From NCBI GenBank assembly GCA_023247955.1, contig JAHFFL010000062.1, forward strand, positions 1 to 6,826: a DNA stretch of 6,826 bases, in the 5' to 3' direction. The translations under genes were made by a program, and so were the position numbers. How positions within the stretch are numbered: the stretch's first letter is position 1; every line of letters begins with the position of its first letter. Below the pieces are notes generated by a model, which saw only the letters and a program-made list of their open reading frames with translations, searched no databases and was not told where the DNA came from. Source of the DNA: Candidatus Omnitrophota bacterium. GTDB taxonomy: Bacteria > Omnitrophota > Gorgyraeia > 2-02-FULL-51-18. Below are positions 1-5,635 of this stretch, piece after piece.

Positions 1-205
1 CTCTGTTCTGCGAACAAAAAATTTTTAAAATAATTATATTTCCTATAGAAAACTAATTTCAAAGGTGAACGCCCTCTTAAATATTTTGCCCCATTTCCAT
101 TGGCATGCAGATCCAAACGATTATTCAAATCTTTTGTATAGCCAGAATAATATGCCCGTTCTTATCCCTAATCATATACACATAAAAACTGTCATGTCGC
201 TTCAT
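1..205 (-). pseudogene. GIY-YIG endonuclease-like protein (UPF0213 type), frameshifted and cut by the window edge
   Basis: Seen: read leftwards from an ATG at 205, the first 19 codons give MKRHDSFYVYMIRDKNGHI, the start of a GIY-YIG domain (YVY strand, then D-K-N-G). This frame then stops soon after. From about position 149 a second frame gives YSGYTKDLNNRL, then GAKYLRGRSPLKLVFYRKY and finally YNYFKNFLFAEQ, open to the window edge. Together these match the family pattern YVYILR..DG.LYTGYT.DL..RL..H..G.GAKYTRGR.P..LVY. Adding one T near 147-151 (ATTAT to ATTTAT) restores a continuous frame reading KNGHIYSGYTKDL. Known: this family has the GIY-YIG nuclease fold, and the small bacterial UPF0213 members have mostly unknown roles. 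The conserved Tyr residues, the Arg of NNRL and the Glu of FAEQ are retained. No good ribosome binding site precedes the ATG. Inference: it is either a decayed accessory gene or a single-base sequencing or assembly error. The family call is firm; pseudogene status is less certain. Confidence 0.75.
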
Positions 206-216
206 ATTTTTGAAGC
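199..216. repeat. Perfect 6-bp inverted repeat over the GIY-YIG start codon
   Basis: GCTTCA at 199-204 and TGAAGC at 211-216 are exact reverse complements with a 6-nt AT-only loop. The arm and loop cover the ATG at 203-205 of the GIY-YIG reading frame. In mRNA it could form a small hairpin over the start. It is not followed by a T-run in the minus-strand direction, so a terminator role for the upstream gene is weakly supported. It may be chance in AT-rich DNA. Confidence 0.4.
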
Positions 217-270
217 AAAACTGCGGGGGCAACCGAAGGTTTGGAGAAAGAGTTTTTTCATATCGGTGAA

Positions 271-627
271 TTATGCTTTCAAAATATTTGGTGGAATCGT
301 AATTTTATAATGGCGTCCTTTTCCATCAGCCACCTGTAATTGCCCATCATCGGTTATTTGCAACGCAGTTATCACTATCCATTGATTATCCCATTCTTCA
401 TGCGGATTTACCTTCACCTCAAACACCTTTTTTTCCCATACTCTTTTGTTAGTATCAACATCAAATGCCTCGATAACACCCGCGTCGGTATAAAAATGTG
501 GCTGGAATCTAATTCCTTTATAAGTTATAGGTTTTGCTTCCGGAATCATCTTCTTTCTAGCAAACGCTGGTAACACTGATAAATTAACGATGCAAAACAA
601 AATGAGCACAAGAGATATTTTCTTCAT
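271..627 (-). CDS. Small exported protein of unknown function
   Basis: A 118-residue protein. It begins with a clear Sec signal peptide: KK at residues 2-3, a hydrophobic core at about 5-20, and a likely cleavage site after AFA at 21-23. The mature part of about 95 residues is mostly predicted beta strand, with a G-V-I-E-A-F-D stretch at 50-56 and an acidic and aromatic run EEWDNQW at 77-83. It has no cysteine in the mature part, no transmembrane helix and no catalytic motif I recognise. The GVIEA(F/W)D...T...W pattern reminds me of short exported proteins of unknown function, but I cannot name a family. The ATG at 625-627 has a good ribosome binding site, AGAAGGA, at 634-640. The gene starts only 37 bp from the end of the RAYT element, so its promoter must lie in that gap or inside the element. 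It is more AT-rich than the operon genes to the right. Confidence 0.75.
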   Translation of the reverse strand: MKKISLVLILFCIVNLSVLPAFARKKMIPEAKPITYKGIRFQPHFYTDAGVIEAFDVDTNKRVWEKKVFEVKVNPHEEWDNQWIVITALQITDDGQLQVADGKGRHYKITIPPNILKA

Positions 628-633
628 TTTTTA

Positions 634-640
634 TCCTTCT
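634..640 (-). promoter_or_regulatory. Ribosome binding site of the small exported protein
   Basis: AGAAGGA on the minus strand, six bases before the ATG at 627. It supports that start and shows that the short gap between the RAYT element and the gene holds an intact translation signal. A weak 5-bp inverted repeat (CTGAT at 639-643, ATCAG at 651-655) partly overlaps it. Confidence 0.6.
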
Positions 641-664
641 GATAATTCAAATCAGTTGCGTGTT

Positions 665-694
665 GGGACAGTTCACTTATTAATTCTTAATAAA
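665..694 (+). repeat. Left inverted repeat of the RAYT unit
   Basis: It starts GGGACAGTTCACTTATTAAT and matches the reverse complement of 1419-1448 except at three positions. It contains the transposase stop codon (680-682, followed by a second in-frame TAA at 677-679). Its inner part, TTATTAA-TTC-TTAATAA at 677-693, is a perfect 7-bp palindrome with a 3-nt loop that could form a hairpin in single-stranded DNA or at the end of the mRNA. Confidence 0.75.
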
Positions 695-1372
695 ACTATC
701 AATTTCATTCACAACCAAAGCCGGTCTACCCGCCGCTTTTATTTTCAGTGCCCGATTAGTGATATCTTCTAATTTCAAGATAAATTCCTCGGAACCCAAA
801 GGTCTTCCGGTGTTCAAATGTTTTTCTACATTCCTTTCATAAGGCGAGTCTTTTTGGCAGTCTTGCAGATAATCTCTCCAATCCTTGATCTCATCGGTTA
901 AATAACACGGACTCACCAAAGTATCCACCGACATTTTCGCATGCGCCTTCGCGCTTGACCAAGGATAGTCTACGGCCATTTTTACGATGCTCGCCTTTAC
1001 CGGATTATTTTCGATATACCGCATCGCCGCAAAAAGATGTTTCTCATCCATGACAAAGCTATGAAATCTTTCCTGCCACAAATGCCCTCGCCATCCCTCC
1101 CTGGCGTTCACGAGTCTCGCATATCTTTTATGCGCTTCCCGGAATAATTTGGAGAGCGAATCCCGCTCTCCGGGAACGGCAATAAAATGGACATGATTAT
1201 CCATTAAGCAATAGGCCCAGATTTCGATTTTATGTTTGGCTCTTTCCTCCTGAAGAATCCCGAGGTAATCTCTTTTATCCCGATCGGAAAAGAAAACAGG
1301 CTGATTTCTCGCGCCTCTTTGAGTGACGTGGTGAGGAAAACCGGGGGCAACGACTCTAGCTAGACGTGGCAT
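680..1372 (-). CDS. REP-associated tyrosine transposase (RAYT), Y1/HUH family
   Basis: A 230-residue Y1 transposase of the RAYT class (IS200-like fold), which nicks and rejoins single-stranded DNA using one tyrosine. Seen: the N-terminus MPRLARVVAPGFPHHVTQRG is typical of the family. The metal-binding HUH motif is H60-V61-H62 within YCLMDNHVHFIAVP. The GWRGHLWQERF block is at 93-103. The likely nucleophile is Tyr119 in RYIENNPVKAS, which aligns with Tyr115 of E. coli TnpA-REP (DYIYINPVK). PWSSAKAH is at 137-144. The C-terminal region GRPLGSEEF (189-197) to GRPAL (215-219) matches the DNA-binding tail of longer RAYTs. All key residues are present and there is no frameshift, so it should be active if expressed. 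The ATG at 1372 has no visible ribosome binding site, and a promoter lies only 10 bp upstream, so the mRNA may be nearly leaderless and weakly translated. Confidence 0.93.
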   Translation of the reverse strand: MPRLARVVAPGFPHHVTQRGARNQPVFFSDRDKRDYLGILQEERAKHKIEIWAYCLMDNHVHFIAVPGERDSLSKLFREAHKRYARLVNAREGWRGHLWQERFHSFVMDEKHLFAAMRYIENNPVKASIVKMAVDYPWSSAKAHAKMSVDTLVSPCYLTDEIKDWRDYLQDCQKDSPYERNVEKHLNTGRPLGSEEFILKLEDITNRALKIKAAGRPALVVNEIDSFIKN

Positions 1373-1382
1373 ATATCGTTGA

Positions 1383-1411
1383 ATAGTAGCACGAGGGTGC
1401 GGTTTTGTTAA
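1383..1411 (-). promoter_or_regulatory. Candidate sigma70-type promoter of the transposase
   Basis: On the minus strand TTAACA (1406-1411, five of six to TTGACA) is followed by a 17-bp spacer and TACTAT (1383-1388, four of six to TATAAT), with an extended TGc just before the -10. The -10 ends 10 bp before the ATG at 1372, which predicts a leader of only about three bases. The spacing is ideal and the location is between the right inverted repeat and the gene. AT-rich DNA gives chance matches, so this is moderate evidence. Confidence 0.5.
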
Positions 1412-1418
1412 TGTTAAA

Positions 1419-1448
1419 TTTATTTAAAATTAATAGGTGAACTGTCCC
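1419..1448 (-). repeat. Right inverted repeat of the RAYT unit
   Basis: On the minus strand it begins GGGACAGTTCACCTATTAAT, 27 of 30 identical to the left end at 665-694. It lies upstream of the transposase promoter. An adjacent short palindrome, TTAAAT-TT-ATTTAA (1414-1427), occupies the same inner position as the palindrome in the left end. Confidence 0.75.
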
Positions 1449-1461
1449 TATCTCAAGTTTT

Positions 1462-1824
1462 TTATACGATTTTCTTCCGGCCGCTTTTTAGGATCTTAAT
1501 TTTTCCTTGCGCGATTTTCACGGTAGCCAGTTCGCCGTTCTGCCACGGCCAAATCAGCGCGCAGGTGGACCAGTCATCACGTTCGGCATAATACATGATT
1601 TGGTGCTTTTGAATGCCGCCATAGTCCGCGCTGTAAAACAGCGCTTGCTTCGTCGGCGCGCGGTTCTTGGGTTTAAACGGCGCCCCAAAAAATCGCTCAA
1701 GGATCGGGCAAAGCGTCCCCTCGTCGGACGCCCTCAGCACAAACTCAAAATAACCGTAAGAGTTTTTTCGAACTTCCTTGAGGTCCAAAGACTGGACTTC
1801 GCGCACGAGCTCTGAGAAAAGCAT
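1462..1824 (-). CDS. Uncharacterised 120-residue protein
   Basis: I do not recognise a family. It looks like a soluble cytoplasmic alpha/beta protein with no signal peptide, membrane helix or metal-binding motif. Its features are an N-terminal helix (FSELVREVQSLDLKEV, 3-18), an aromatic patch YGYFEF (23-28), C39 and C88, a DYGGIQKHQ stretch (67-75), a tryptophan-rich CALIWPWQNGE (88-98) and a basic C-terminus ILKSGRKK (111-118). Codon use and GC look like the operon genes and unlike the AT-rich region on its left. The ATG at 1822-1824 lies 30 nt after the preceding stop and lacks a strong ribosome binding site. It is the last gene before the RAYT unit and probably the end of the operon. Its wholly intact frame and typical composition support a real gene. 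Confidence 0.65.
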   Translation of the reverse strand: MLFSELVREVQSLDLKEVRKNSYGYFEFVLRASDEGTLCPILERFFGAPFKPKNRAPTKQALFYSADYGGIQKHQIMYYAERDDWSTCALIWPWQNGELATVKIAQGKIKILKSGRKKIV

Positions 1825-1854
1825 GGGAGCCAGGAAAATGGAGAGGCCTACAAA

Positions 1855-2235
1855 CTACCCGACGACTTTTTCAAGCAGCTCATCGGACTTGGACATCCTC
1901 ATCCAAGTCTTCTCGGAAATAAAACGCCGGATTAAAAGCAGGGGGATTCCGATATAAAAAACCGACAACACACACACCACGATCACCTTTGTTTTCGCGG
2001 TCCAGTCCATGCAAAAGACGAGCGCGAACGGGACAAGGATCACCGCAAAGGCCAGCAGGATCAAGCTAAAGATAAGCGTCACGACTGCCACAAAATGCTC
2101 GCGTAGCATCTTGATTCCGCGGATGTACAGCGCAGCCGCCTCGATCTTGGCCAAGTCTACCGCTTTCGACTGATAATCTTGGAACAAGGTCGTCCCTATC
2201 TCGCACAAGAGATCACCCAGCTTCTTGAAAATCAT
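1855..2235 (-). CDS. Small integral membrane protein with two TM helices (holin-superfamily-like)
   Basis: A 126-residue protein. An amphipathic N-terminal helix (about 1-45, with KLGDLLCEI and KIEAAALYIRGIKML) is followed by two strongly hydrophobic segments at about 49-75 and 84-103. A short loop containing DWTAKTK joins them, and a charged C-terminal tail ends SDELLEKVV. This layout resembles the small DUF1469/phage-holin-III-like membrane proteins found on many bacterial chromosomes. That is a topology-based suggestion, not a motif match, and there is no neighbouring lysis gene to make a phage origin likely. The ATG at 2233-2235 is preceded by a strong GGGAGGGG ribosome binding site. The gene follows the redoxin gene after 54 nt with no visible terminator, so co-transcription is plausible. 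Role unknown. Confidence 0.75.
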   Translation of the reverse strand: MIFKKLGDLLCEIGTTLFQDYQSKAVDLAKIEAAALYIRGIKMLREHFVAVVTLIFSLILLAFAVILVPFALVFCMDWTAKTKVIVVCVLSVFYIGIPLLLIRRFISEKTWMRMSKSDELLEKVVG

Positions 2236-2238
2236 GCA

Positions 2239-2246
2239 CCCCTCCC
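2239..2246 (-). promoter_or_regulatory. Strong ribosome binding site of the membrane protein
   Basis: GGGAGGGG on the minus strand, with the core GGAGG five bases before the ATG at 2235. It fixes this start. The 54-nt gap that holds it shows no convincing hairpin or promoter. Confidence 0.7.
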
Positions 2247-2289
2247 GCGCTTGTCCTTTTACCTAACCTATGCCATGCCGCTCAAAAAG

Positions 2290-2865
2290 TCAATAAGCCG
2301 GTTCGTTTCCGGGCTTCCATTTGATATTGCAACCCATGCTCGGCTTTTGGATACGGGACACCGGCTGGTCCCCCAGCGCCGCGTTCATCGCCTGTCTCAA
2401 ATCACGGCCCGTGACCGGACGGCCGCTGTCCGGCCGGCTGTCGTCGAGTTGCCCGCGGTAAACCAGGCGGCGCTCTTTGTCAAAAAGAAAAAAATCCGGC
2501 GTGCAAGCCGCATGATAATCCTTGGCCACGTTCTGGTTCTCGTCATGGCAAAACGGAAACGTAAAACCCAGCTCCGTCGCCATTTCTTTAAGTCCCGCCG
2601 GGGCATCTTCCGGATATTTCTGGGCGTCATTCGAGCTGATTGCCACAATGCCGATGTCTTTGGAGCGGTAATCCAGACCTATCCGCGCAAGCTCTCCTTT
2701 GATGTGCTGGACATACGGACAGTGACGGCAGATAAAAAGGACAAGCAGCGCCTTTTTACCCTTGAACGTGGTGAGTGAAATCTTTTTTCCGCTCACAACA
2801 TCCGGAAGCTCGAAGGCGGGGGCCACCGTGCCAAGCGGCATCATCGTTGAAAGCGTTAAAGCCAT
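2290..2865 (-). CDS. Thioredoxin-fold redox protein (PRX-like / AhpC-TSA related)
   Basis: A 191-residue cytoplasmic thioredoxin-fold protein. Seen: APAFELPDV at 15-23 is the usual peroxiredoxin/TlpA-type opening. The active site C46-R-H-C49-P-Y-V lies in FICRHCPYVQHI. SSNDAQKYPEDAP at 77-89, the segment ending in cis-proline C121-T-P-D-F-F, the YRGQLDDSRP stretch at 136-145 and the C-terminal QKPSMGCNIKWKPGNEP (173-189) are hallmarks of the PRX_like1 group. Known: these proteins keep a CxxC-like redox pair, but substrates are largely undefined; a thiol peroxidase or disulfide reductase role is inferred. Cysteines at 106, 121 and 179 are additional. The length is normal for the group. The ATG at 2863-2865 begins 4 nt after the purC stop, with GAGATGA as a modest ribosome binding site, so it is probably coupled to purC. 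No signal peptide, so cytosolic. Confidence 0.9.
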   Translation of the reverse strand: MALTLSTMMPLGTVAPAFELPDVVSGKKISLTTFKGKKALLVLFICRHCPYVQHIKGELARIGLDYRSKDIGIVAISSNDAQKYPEDAPAGLKEMATELGFTFPFCHDENQNVAKDYHAACTPDFFLFDKERRLVYRGQLDDSRPDSGRPVTGRDLRQAMNAALGDQPVSRIQKPSMGCNIKWKPGNEPAY

Positions 2866-2869
2866 AGGG

Positions 2870-3802
2870 TCATCTCGACACGCTCTTTCCCGTCAGGCGC
2901 TTATAAACGTCCTGATAAGCGCGCGACGTCTTCCGGACAATCTCCGGAGGCAGCTCGGGGCCCGGAGGTGTTTGGCTCCACTTGATTCCCAAAAGATAAT
3001 TCCTGACAATCTGCTTGTCCAGACTTGGCTGGTCCTGGCCGGGTTTGTACGTTGCTTTGGGCCAAAAACGGGAGCTATCAGGAGTCAGTGCCTCGTCGAT
3101 CAGGATCAGTTTTCCGTCCACGAGGCCAAATTCAAACTTGGTGTCCGCGATCAGTATCCCGCGCGTCTTGGCGTACTTGACGCCCTCCGTGTAAAGACGG
3201 AGGGACAAATCCCTGATTTGTCCGGCGACCTTCTTCCCCACCCGTTTCACGGTCTCGTCAAAATCAATATTCATGTCATGCCCCACCGTCGCTTTTGTGG
3301 CCGGTGTGAACAGCGGCCATGGCAGTTCGCCGCACTGCTTGAGACCCGGAGGCAGCGCATGGCCGCAAACACCGCCGGACTTCTCGTAATCCTTCCACCC
3401 GGAGCCGGCCAGAAACCCCCGGACCACGCATTCGACCGGCAGCGGCTGTGCCTTACGTACCAGCACTGATCTTCCCTCCAAGGTTTTCGCGTGTTGCTTT
3501 AAAAAATCGCGGTCGAATCCCATCTCCCGCACCTGAGAAGTGATCAGGTGGTTGGGAACAAGGTGCTTGAATTTCTGAAACCAAAAAAGAGAAATCTGAT
3601 TAAGCACCTTGCCCTTGGCAGGAATAGGGTTGGGGAGCACCACGTCAAACGCGCTCAGCCGGTCTGTGGTGATAATCAGCAGCTTATCTTCGCCCACCGA
3701 ATAGATGTCACGCACTTTTCCACGGTTGAGCAAAGGAAGTGGCAGACGGGTCTCCCAAACGGTCAAAGCACTTTTCGTTTTGACGGCCACGGCTATTTCC
3801 AT
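2870..3802 (-). CDS. purC: Phosphoribosylaminoimidazole-succinocarboxamide synthase (SAICAR synthetase)
   Basis: Catalyses the ATP-dependent joining of L-aspartate to CAIR, giving SAICAR in de novo purine synthesis. At 310 residues it is of the longer, yeast Ade1-like type rather than the roughly 240-residue E. coli type. Seen: the nucleotide-binding opening RGKVRDIY at 27-34; TTDRLSAFDVVLPNPIPAKG at 45-64; LPVECVVRGFLAGSGWKDY at 121-139; FTPATKATVGHD at 165-176; GILIADTKFEFG at 215-226; and LIDEALTPDSSRFW at 234-247. The late SLDKQIVRNYL (260-270) is also typical. All conserved blocks are present, so the enzyme should be active. The ATG at 3800-3802 overlaps the end of the Sua5 gene by 10 bp. 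A GTG a few codons inside is an alternative start. No other purine gene lies in the window, so purC here is separated from its usual pathway partners. Confidence 0.97.
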   Translation of the reverse strand: MEIAVAVKTKSALTVWETRLPLPLLNRGKVRDIYSVGEDKLLIITTDRLSAFDVVLPNPIPAKGKVLNQISLFWFQKFKHLVPNHLITSQVREMGFDRDFLKQHAKTLEGRSVLVRKAQPLPVECVVRGFLAGSGWKDYEKSGGVCGHALPPGLKQCGELPWPLFTPATKATVGHDMNIDFDETVKRVGKKVAGQIRDLSLRLYTEGVKYAKTRGILIADTKFEFGLVDGKLILIDEALTPDSSRFWPKATYKPGQDQPSLDKQIVRNYLLGIKWSQTPPGPELPPEIVRKTSRAYQDVYKRLTGKSVSR

Positions 3803-4866
3803 CCGCTTAAAAATCCCATCAGGTTGTTGATGCTCGACGCCTTTCGCAAACGGTCCATGATCGCAAGTCCAATTCCCCTCTCCGGCACCGGCGTGGCAAG
3901 GATCAAATCGAGCCCCATTTTATCAAGTTTTCGCATCACTTGAAAGAGCTTTGCGGCGGCCTCGCGTAAGGATTTTTTCGCGCTGAGCTCTTCTGCCGCG
4001 TGAAAAAGGCCGTCAGGATCCGTGGGGCTCCCGAAAGACAAAAGACCGATTCTTGGGTACCGGCCGGCAGGTCGACCCCCACGAAATTTTTCCAACTCGT
4101 CAAGCGTATGACCCAGCGGCCTGTCCAGCAAACAGAGCGGGGTCTGCGTCGCATAATGGCTTTTTAGCTGACCCGGAGACTCGGGCATCTTAGCGCTCCT
4201 GGAGGCCGTCCTCACCCGCAAGAAATTTTCCAGCTCCTCAACAGCGACTCCCCCGGGTCTCAGGAGTACCCCTAAATTCTTTTCTATTTTTAATACCGTG
4301 GATTCCAAACCGATTACCGCCGGACCGCCATCGAGAATAAAGTCGGGTCCGTCTTTCAAATCCTCGTAGACCGCCTGCGCCGTCGTGGGACTCACGCCGC
4401 CGAAACGGTTGGCGCTTGGCGCCGCGATCGGCGTCCCGGACTTTCGGATCAACTCGAGGGCCACCGGGTTTTTCGGCATGCGCACCGCCACGGTCCCAAG
4501 CCCCGCGGTGACCAGGTCCGGCACTGACGGATTCTTCGGCAATACCAGGGTGAGCGGTCCCGGCCAAAATTTTTTCATGAGCGTCAAAGCGACCGAAGGG
4601 ATTTCACACCAAAGCCGTATGGCCTCGTCGGGAGAACATACGTGCACGATCAGCGGGTCAAATGACGGCCTTTTTTTAATTTCATAGATGCGGCAGACAG
4701 CTTCTTTGTTGAACGTGTCGGCGCCCAAACCATAGACGGTCTCGGTCGGAAAAGCGACGACCCCTCCCTCTCTGATCTTTGCTGCGGCCTGCTCGATGGC
4801 AGACGCTTCTCCGGCATCTAAAATTCTCGTATTGGCCGAATCACGCATGCCTATTTTCCAGGTCAC
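3793..4866 (-). CDS. L-threonylcarbamoyladenylate synthase, two-domain Sua5 type
   Basis: Makes threonylcarbamoyl-AMP from threonine, bicarbonate and ATP, the first step of t6A37 modification of ANN-decoding tRNAs. It belongs to the Sua5/YrdC/YwlC family. Seen (numbering from the GTG): YrdC domain at about 22-208 with GGVVAFPTETVYGLGAD (34-50), the substrate-binding KKRPSFDPLIVHV (64-76), FWPGPLTLVLPK (100-111), TVAVRMPKNP (125-134), PIAAPSANRFGGVSPT (146-161) and GLESTVL (186-192). The linker SPGQLKSHYAT (230-240) corresponds to the SPG..(K/R)HYAP motif that folds over the active site, and is followed by the C-terminal Sua5 domain ending GIGLAIMDRLRKAS. The length of about 350 matches full Sua5. 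The longest frame starts at a GTG (4866), but the ATG at 4848 is likelier, because it overlaps the amidase stop by only 8 bp and loses no domain. The end overlaps purC by 10 bp. Confidence 0.95.
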   Translation of the reverse strand: MTWKIGMRDSANTRILDAGEASAIEQAAAKIREGGVVAFPTETVYGLGADTFNKEAVCRIYEIKKRPSFDPLIVHVCSPDEAIRLWCEIPSVALTLMKKFWPGPLTLVLPKNPSVPDLVTAGLGTVAVRMPKNPVALELIRKSGTPIAAPSANRFGGVSPTTAQAVYEDLKDGPDFILDGGPAVIGLESTVLKIEKNLGVLLRPGGVAVEELENFLRVRTASRSAKMPESPGQLKSHYATQTPLCLLDRPLGHTLDELEKFRGGRPAGRYPRIGLLSFGSPTDPDGLFHAAEELSAKKSLREAAAKLFQVMRKLDKMGLDLILATPVPERGIGLAIMDRLRKASSINNLMGFLSGWK

Positions 4867-5635
4867 TGTGCCGTTTAAGCTCGGACAAAAGTCGGTAAAA
4901 AGGAAAGTTGCGTCCCGGACACTCGGTGTGTTTTCCTTTGATATCTTCGTGCTTCCGAATAGCGTTGGGAGAAATATGGTACTGGTCCATCAACAGCTCA
5001 ATCAACGTGACCAGCGAAGCAAATTGCGCTTCGGATACCTGTTGTTTATTGAAATCTCCCACCAAACAAATCTGGATATCATAAGGGCGGTTGGCCTTGA
5101 TCTGTCTTTTCCAACGCCAGCCCACTTCGACTTCGCCGTCATCGGTGTAAGTCCCGTTCCCCAGCACAAAGTGATAAAAAAGCCCACCCATGTGGCGGCG
5201 CGTATGATCGCGGTCAAAAAGTTTGGCGCTTCCCTGCCGCGTCGCGCTGTGATGCAGCGTGATCGTCTTCCATACGGAAAAATCCTGTTTCGGGCCGACG
5301 CGGCGTCGAATTTCCCCGCGGTTCATCTCGGGCAGCGGTTGAGCAGCCGGATAAAGAAGCAGGGACGGCACGAGTCCCGGGATCAACAGACGCTGACCAA
5401 CCTCGAGGGTGCTAGGGTCTTCGACGTGATTGACGCGCATCAGTTCTTTCGCGTCGACGCCGTACTGCTTGGCAATCCGATAGAAGGTCTGCCCTTTTTC
5501 CACGGTGTGGTAAAGCGCCGCGGGTGCGGCCGGCCGCAACTGGCCGGCAAGAGGCGCTATCGGCGGATGCGCGTGGACCCTTGCGCACCCGCTCACGAGC
5601 GCAGGCAAAAGAAGCAAATAAATGCAAAATCTCAA
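4841..5635 (-). CDS. LysM-domain N-acetylmuramoyl-L-alanine amidase, probable lipoprotein
   Basis: A 264-residue peptidoglycan hydrolase that would cut the bond between MurNAc and L-alanine. Seen: a lipoprotein signal peptide with lipobox LVSG-C17; a spacer; one LysM domain at 42-87 (YHTVEKGQTFYRIAKQYGV, then LEVGQRLLIPG); and an Amidase_2/PGRP-like domain at about 105-250. Likely zinc ligands are H128 (in LHHSAT), H229 (KHEDI) and C239 (TECPG). Tyr154 in FYHFVLGNGTY matches the catalytic Tyr46 of T7 lysozyme; the Lys128 position is Thr237, as in several amidases. An active, membrane-anchored periplasmic enzyme is expected. It starts with TTG at 5633-5635, sharing TTGA with the previous stop, and no other nearby start keeps the signal peptide. 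Translation thus depends on coupling to the coiled-coil gene. Its end overlaps the Sua5 gene. The setting suggests local wall remodelling for the upstream pseudopilin, which is inference. Confidence 0.93.
   Translation of the reverse strand: MRFCIYLLLLPALVSGCARVHAHPPIAPLAGQLRPAAPAALYHTVEKGQTFYRIAKQYGVDAKELMRVNHVEDPSTLEVGQRLLIPGLVPSLLLYPAAQPLPEMNRGEIRRRVGPKQDFSVWKTITLHHSATRQGSAKLFDRDHTRRHMGGLFYHFVLGNGTYTDDGEVEVGWRWKRQIKANRPYDIQICLVGDFNKQQVSEAQFASLVTLIELLMDQYHISPNAIRKHEDIKGKHTECPGRNFPFYRLLSELKRHSDLENRHA

Larger units (their letters stand above)
665..1448 (-). mobile_element. RAYT/Y1-HUH transposase unit bounded by 30-bp inverted repeats
   Basis: The 784-bp unit consists of one RAYT-type transposase gene between inverted ends that both begin GGGACAGTTCAC. 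The ends at 665-694 and 1419-1448 match at 27 of 30 positions. The transposase stop codon lies inside the left repeat. I see no direct target duplication in the flanks, which fits Y1/HUH chemistry. Known: RAYT genes are usually domesticated single genes linked to REP palindromes, while IS200/IS605 relatives have hairpin ends rather than classic inverted repeats. A gene framed by long inverted ends therefore suggests a self-contained mobile unit, but mobility itself is inference. It sits 13 bp past the stop of the operon's last gene, a harmless landing site, and is more AT-rich than the operon. Confidence 0.7.

Noticed and set aside
141..155. Programmed ribosomal frameshifting in the GIY-YIG gene
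   Set aside because: No X-XXY-YYZ slippery sequence or downstream stem is visible; the simple loss of one T explains the frame change.
65..310. An 81-codon plus-strand open frame starting with GTG
   Set aside because: It lies opposite the GIY-YIG coding frames, which have clear family motifs; its own translation shows no domain and it runs into the end of the exported-protein gene.
628..664. A promoter for the small exported protein that the element insertion split (TTGAGA on one side, AATTAT on the other)
   Set aside because: Rejoining the flanks gives a 19-bp spacer and a weak -10, and the exact pre-insertion junction is unknown.
1386..1400. GTAG followed by a CAC-GAGG-GTG mini-hairpin, resembling a REP foot recognised by RAYT proteins
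   Set aside because: The stem is only 3-4 bp, there is a single copy, and it sits in the spacer of the likely transposase promoter; a chance match is more probable.
1449..1465. A possible transcription terminator after the last operon gene
   Set aside because: No stem followed by a T-run is present on the minus strand between the stop at 1462 and the element end; the A-rich stretch there is on the wrong strand for a terminator.
1855..2235. A phage holin and hence a prophage remnant
   Set aside because: Only the two-helix topology supports it, and the surrounding genes are chromosomal housekeeping genes without phage lysis or structural genes.
2179..2778. A 199-codon plus-strand open frame
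   Set aside because: Antisense to the redoxin gene with its CRHC site and conserved C-terminus; the translation is very basic and matches nothing.
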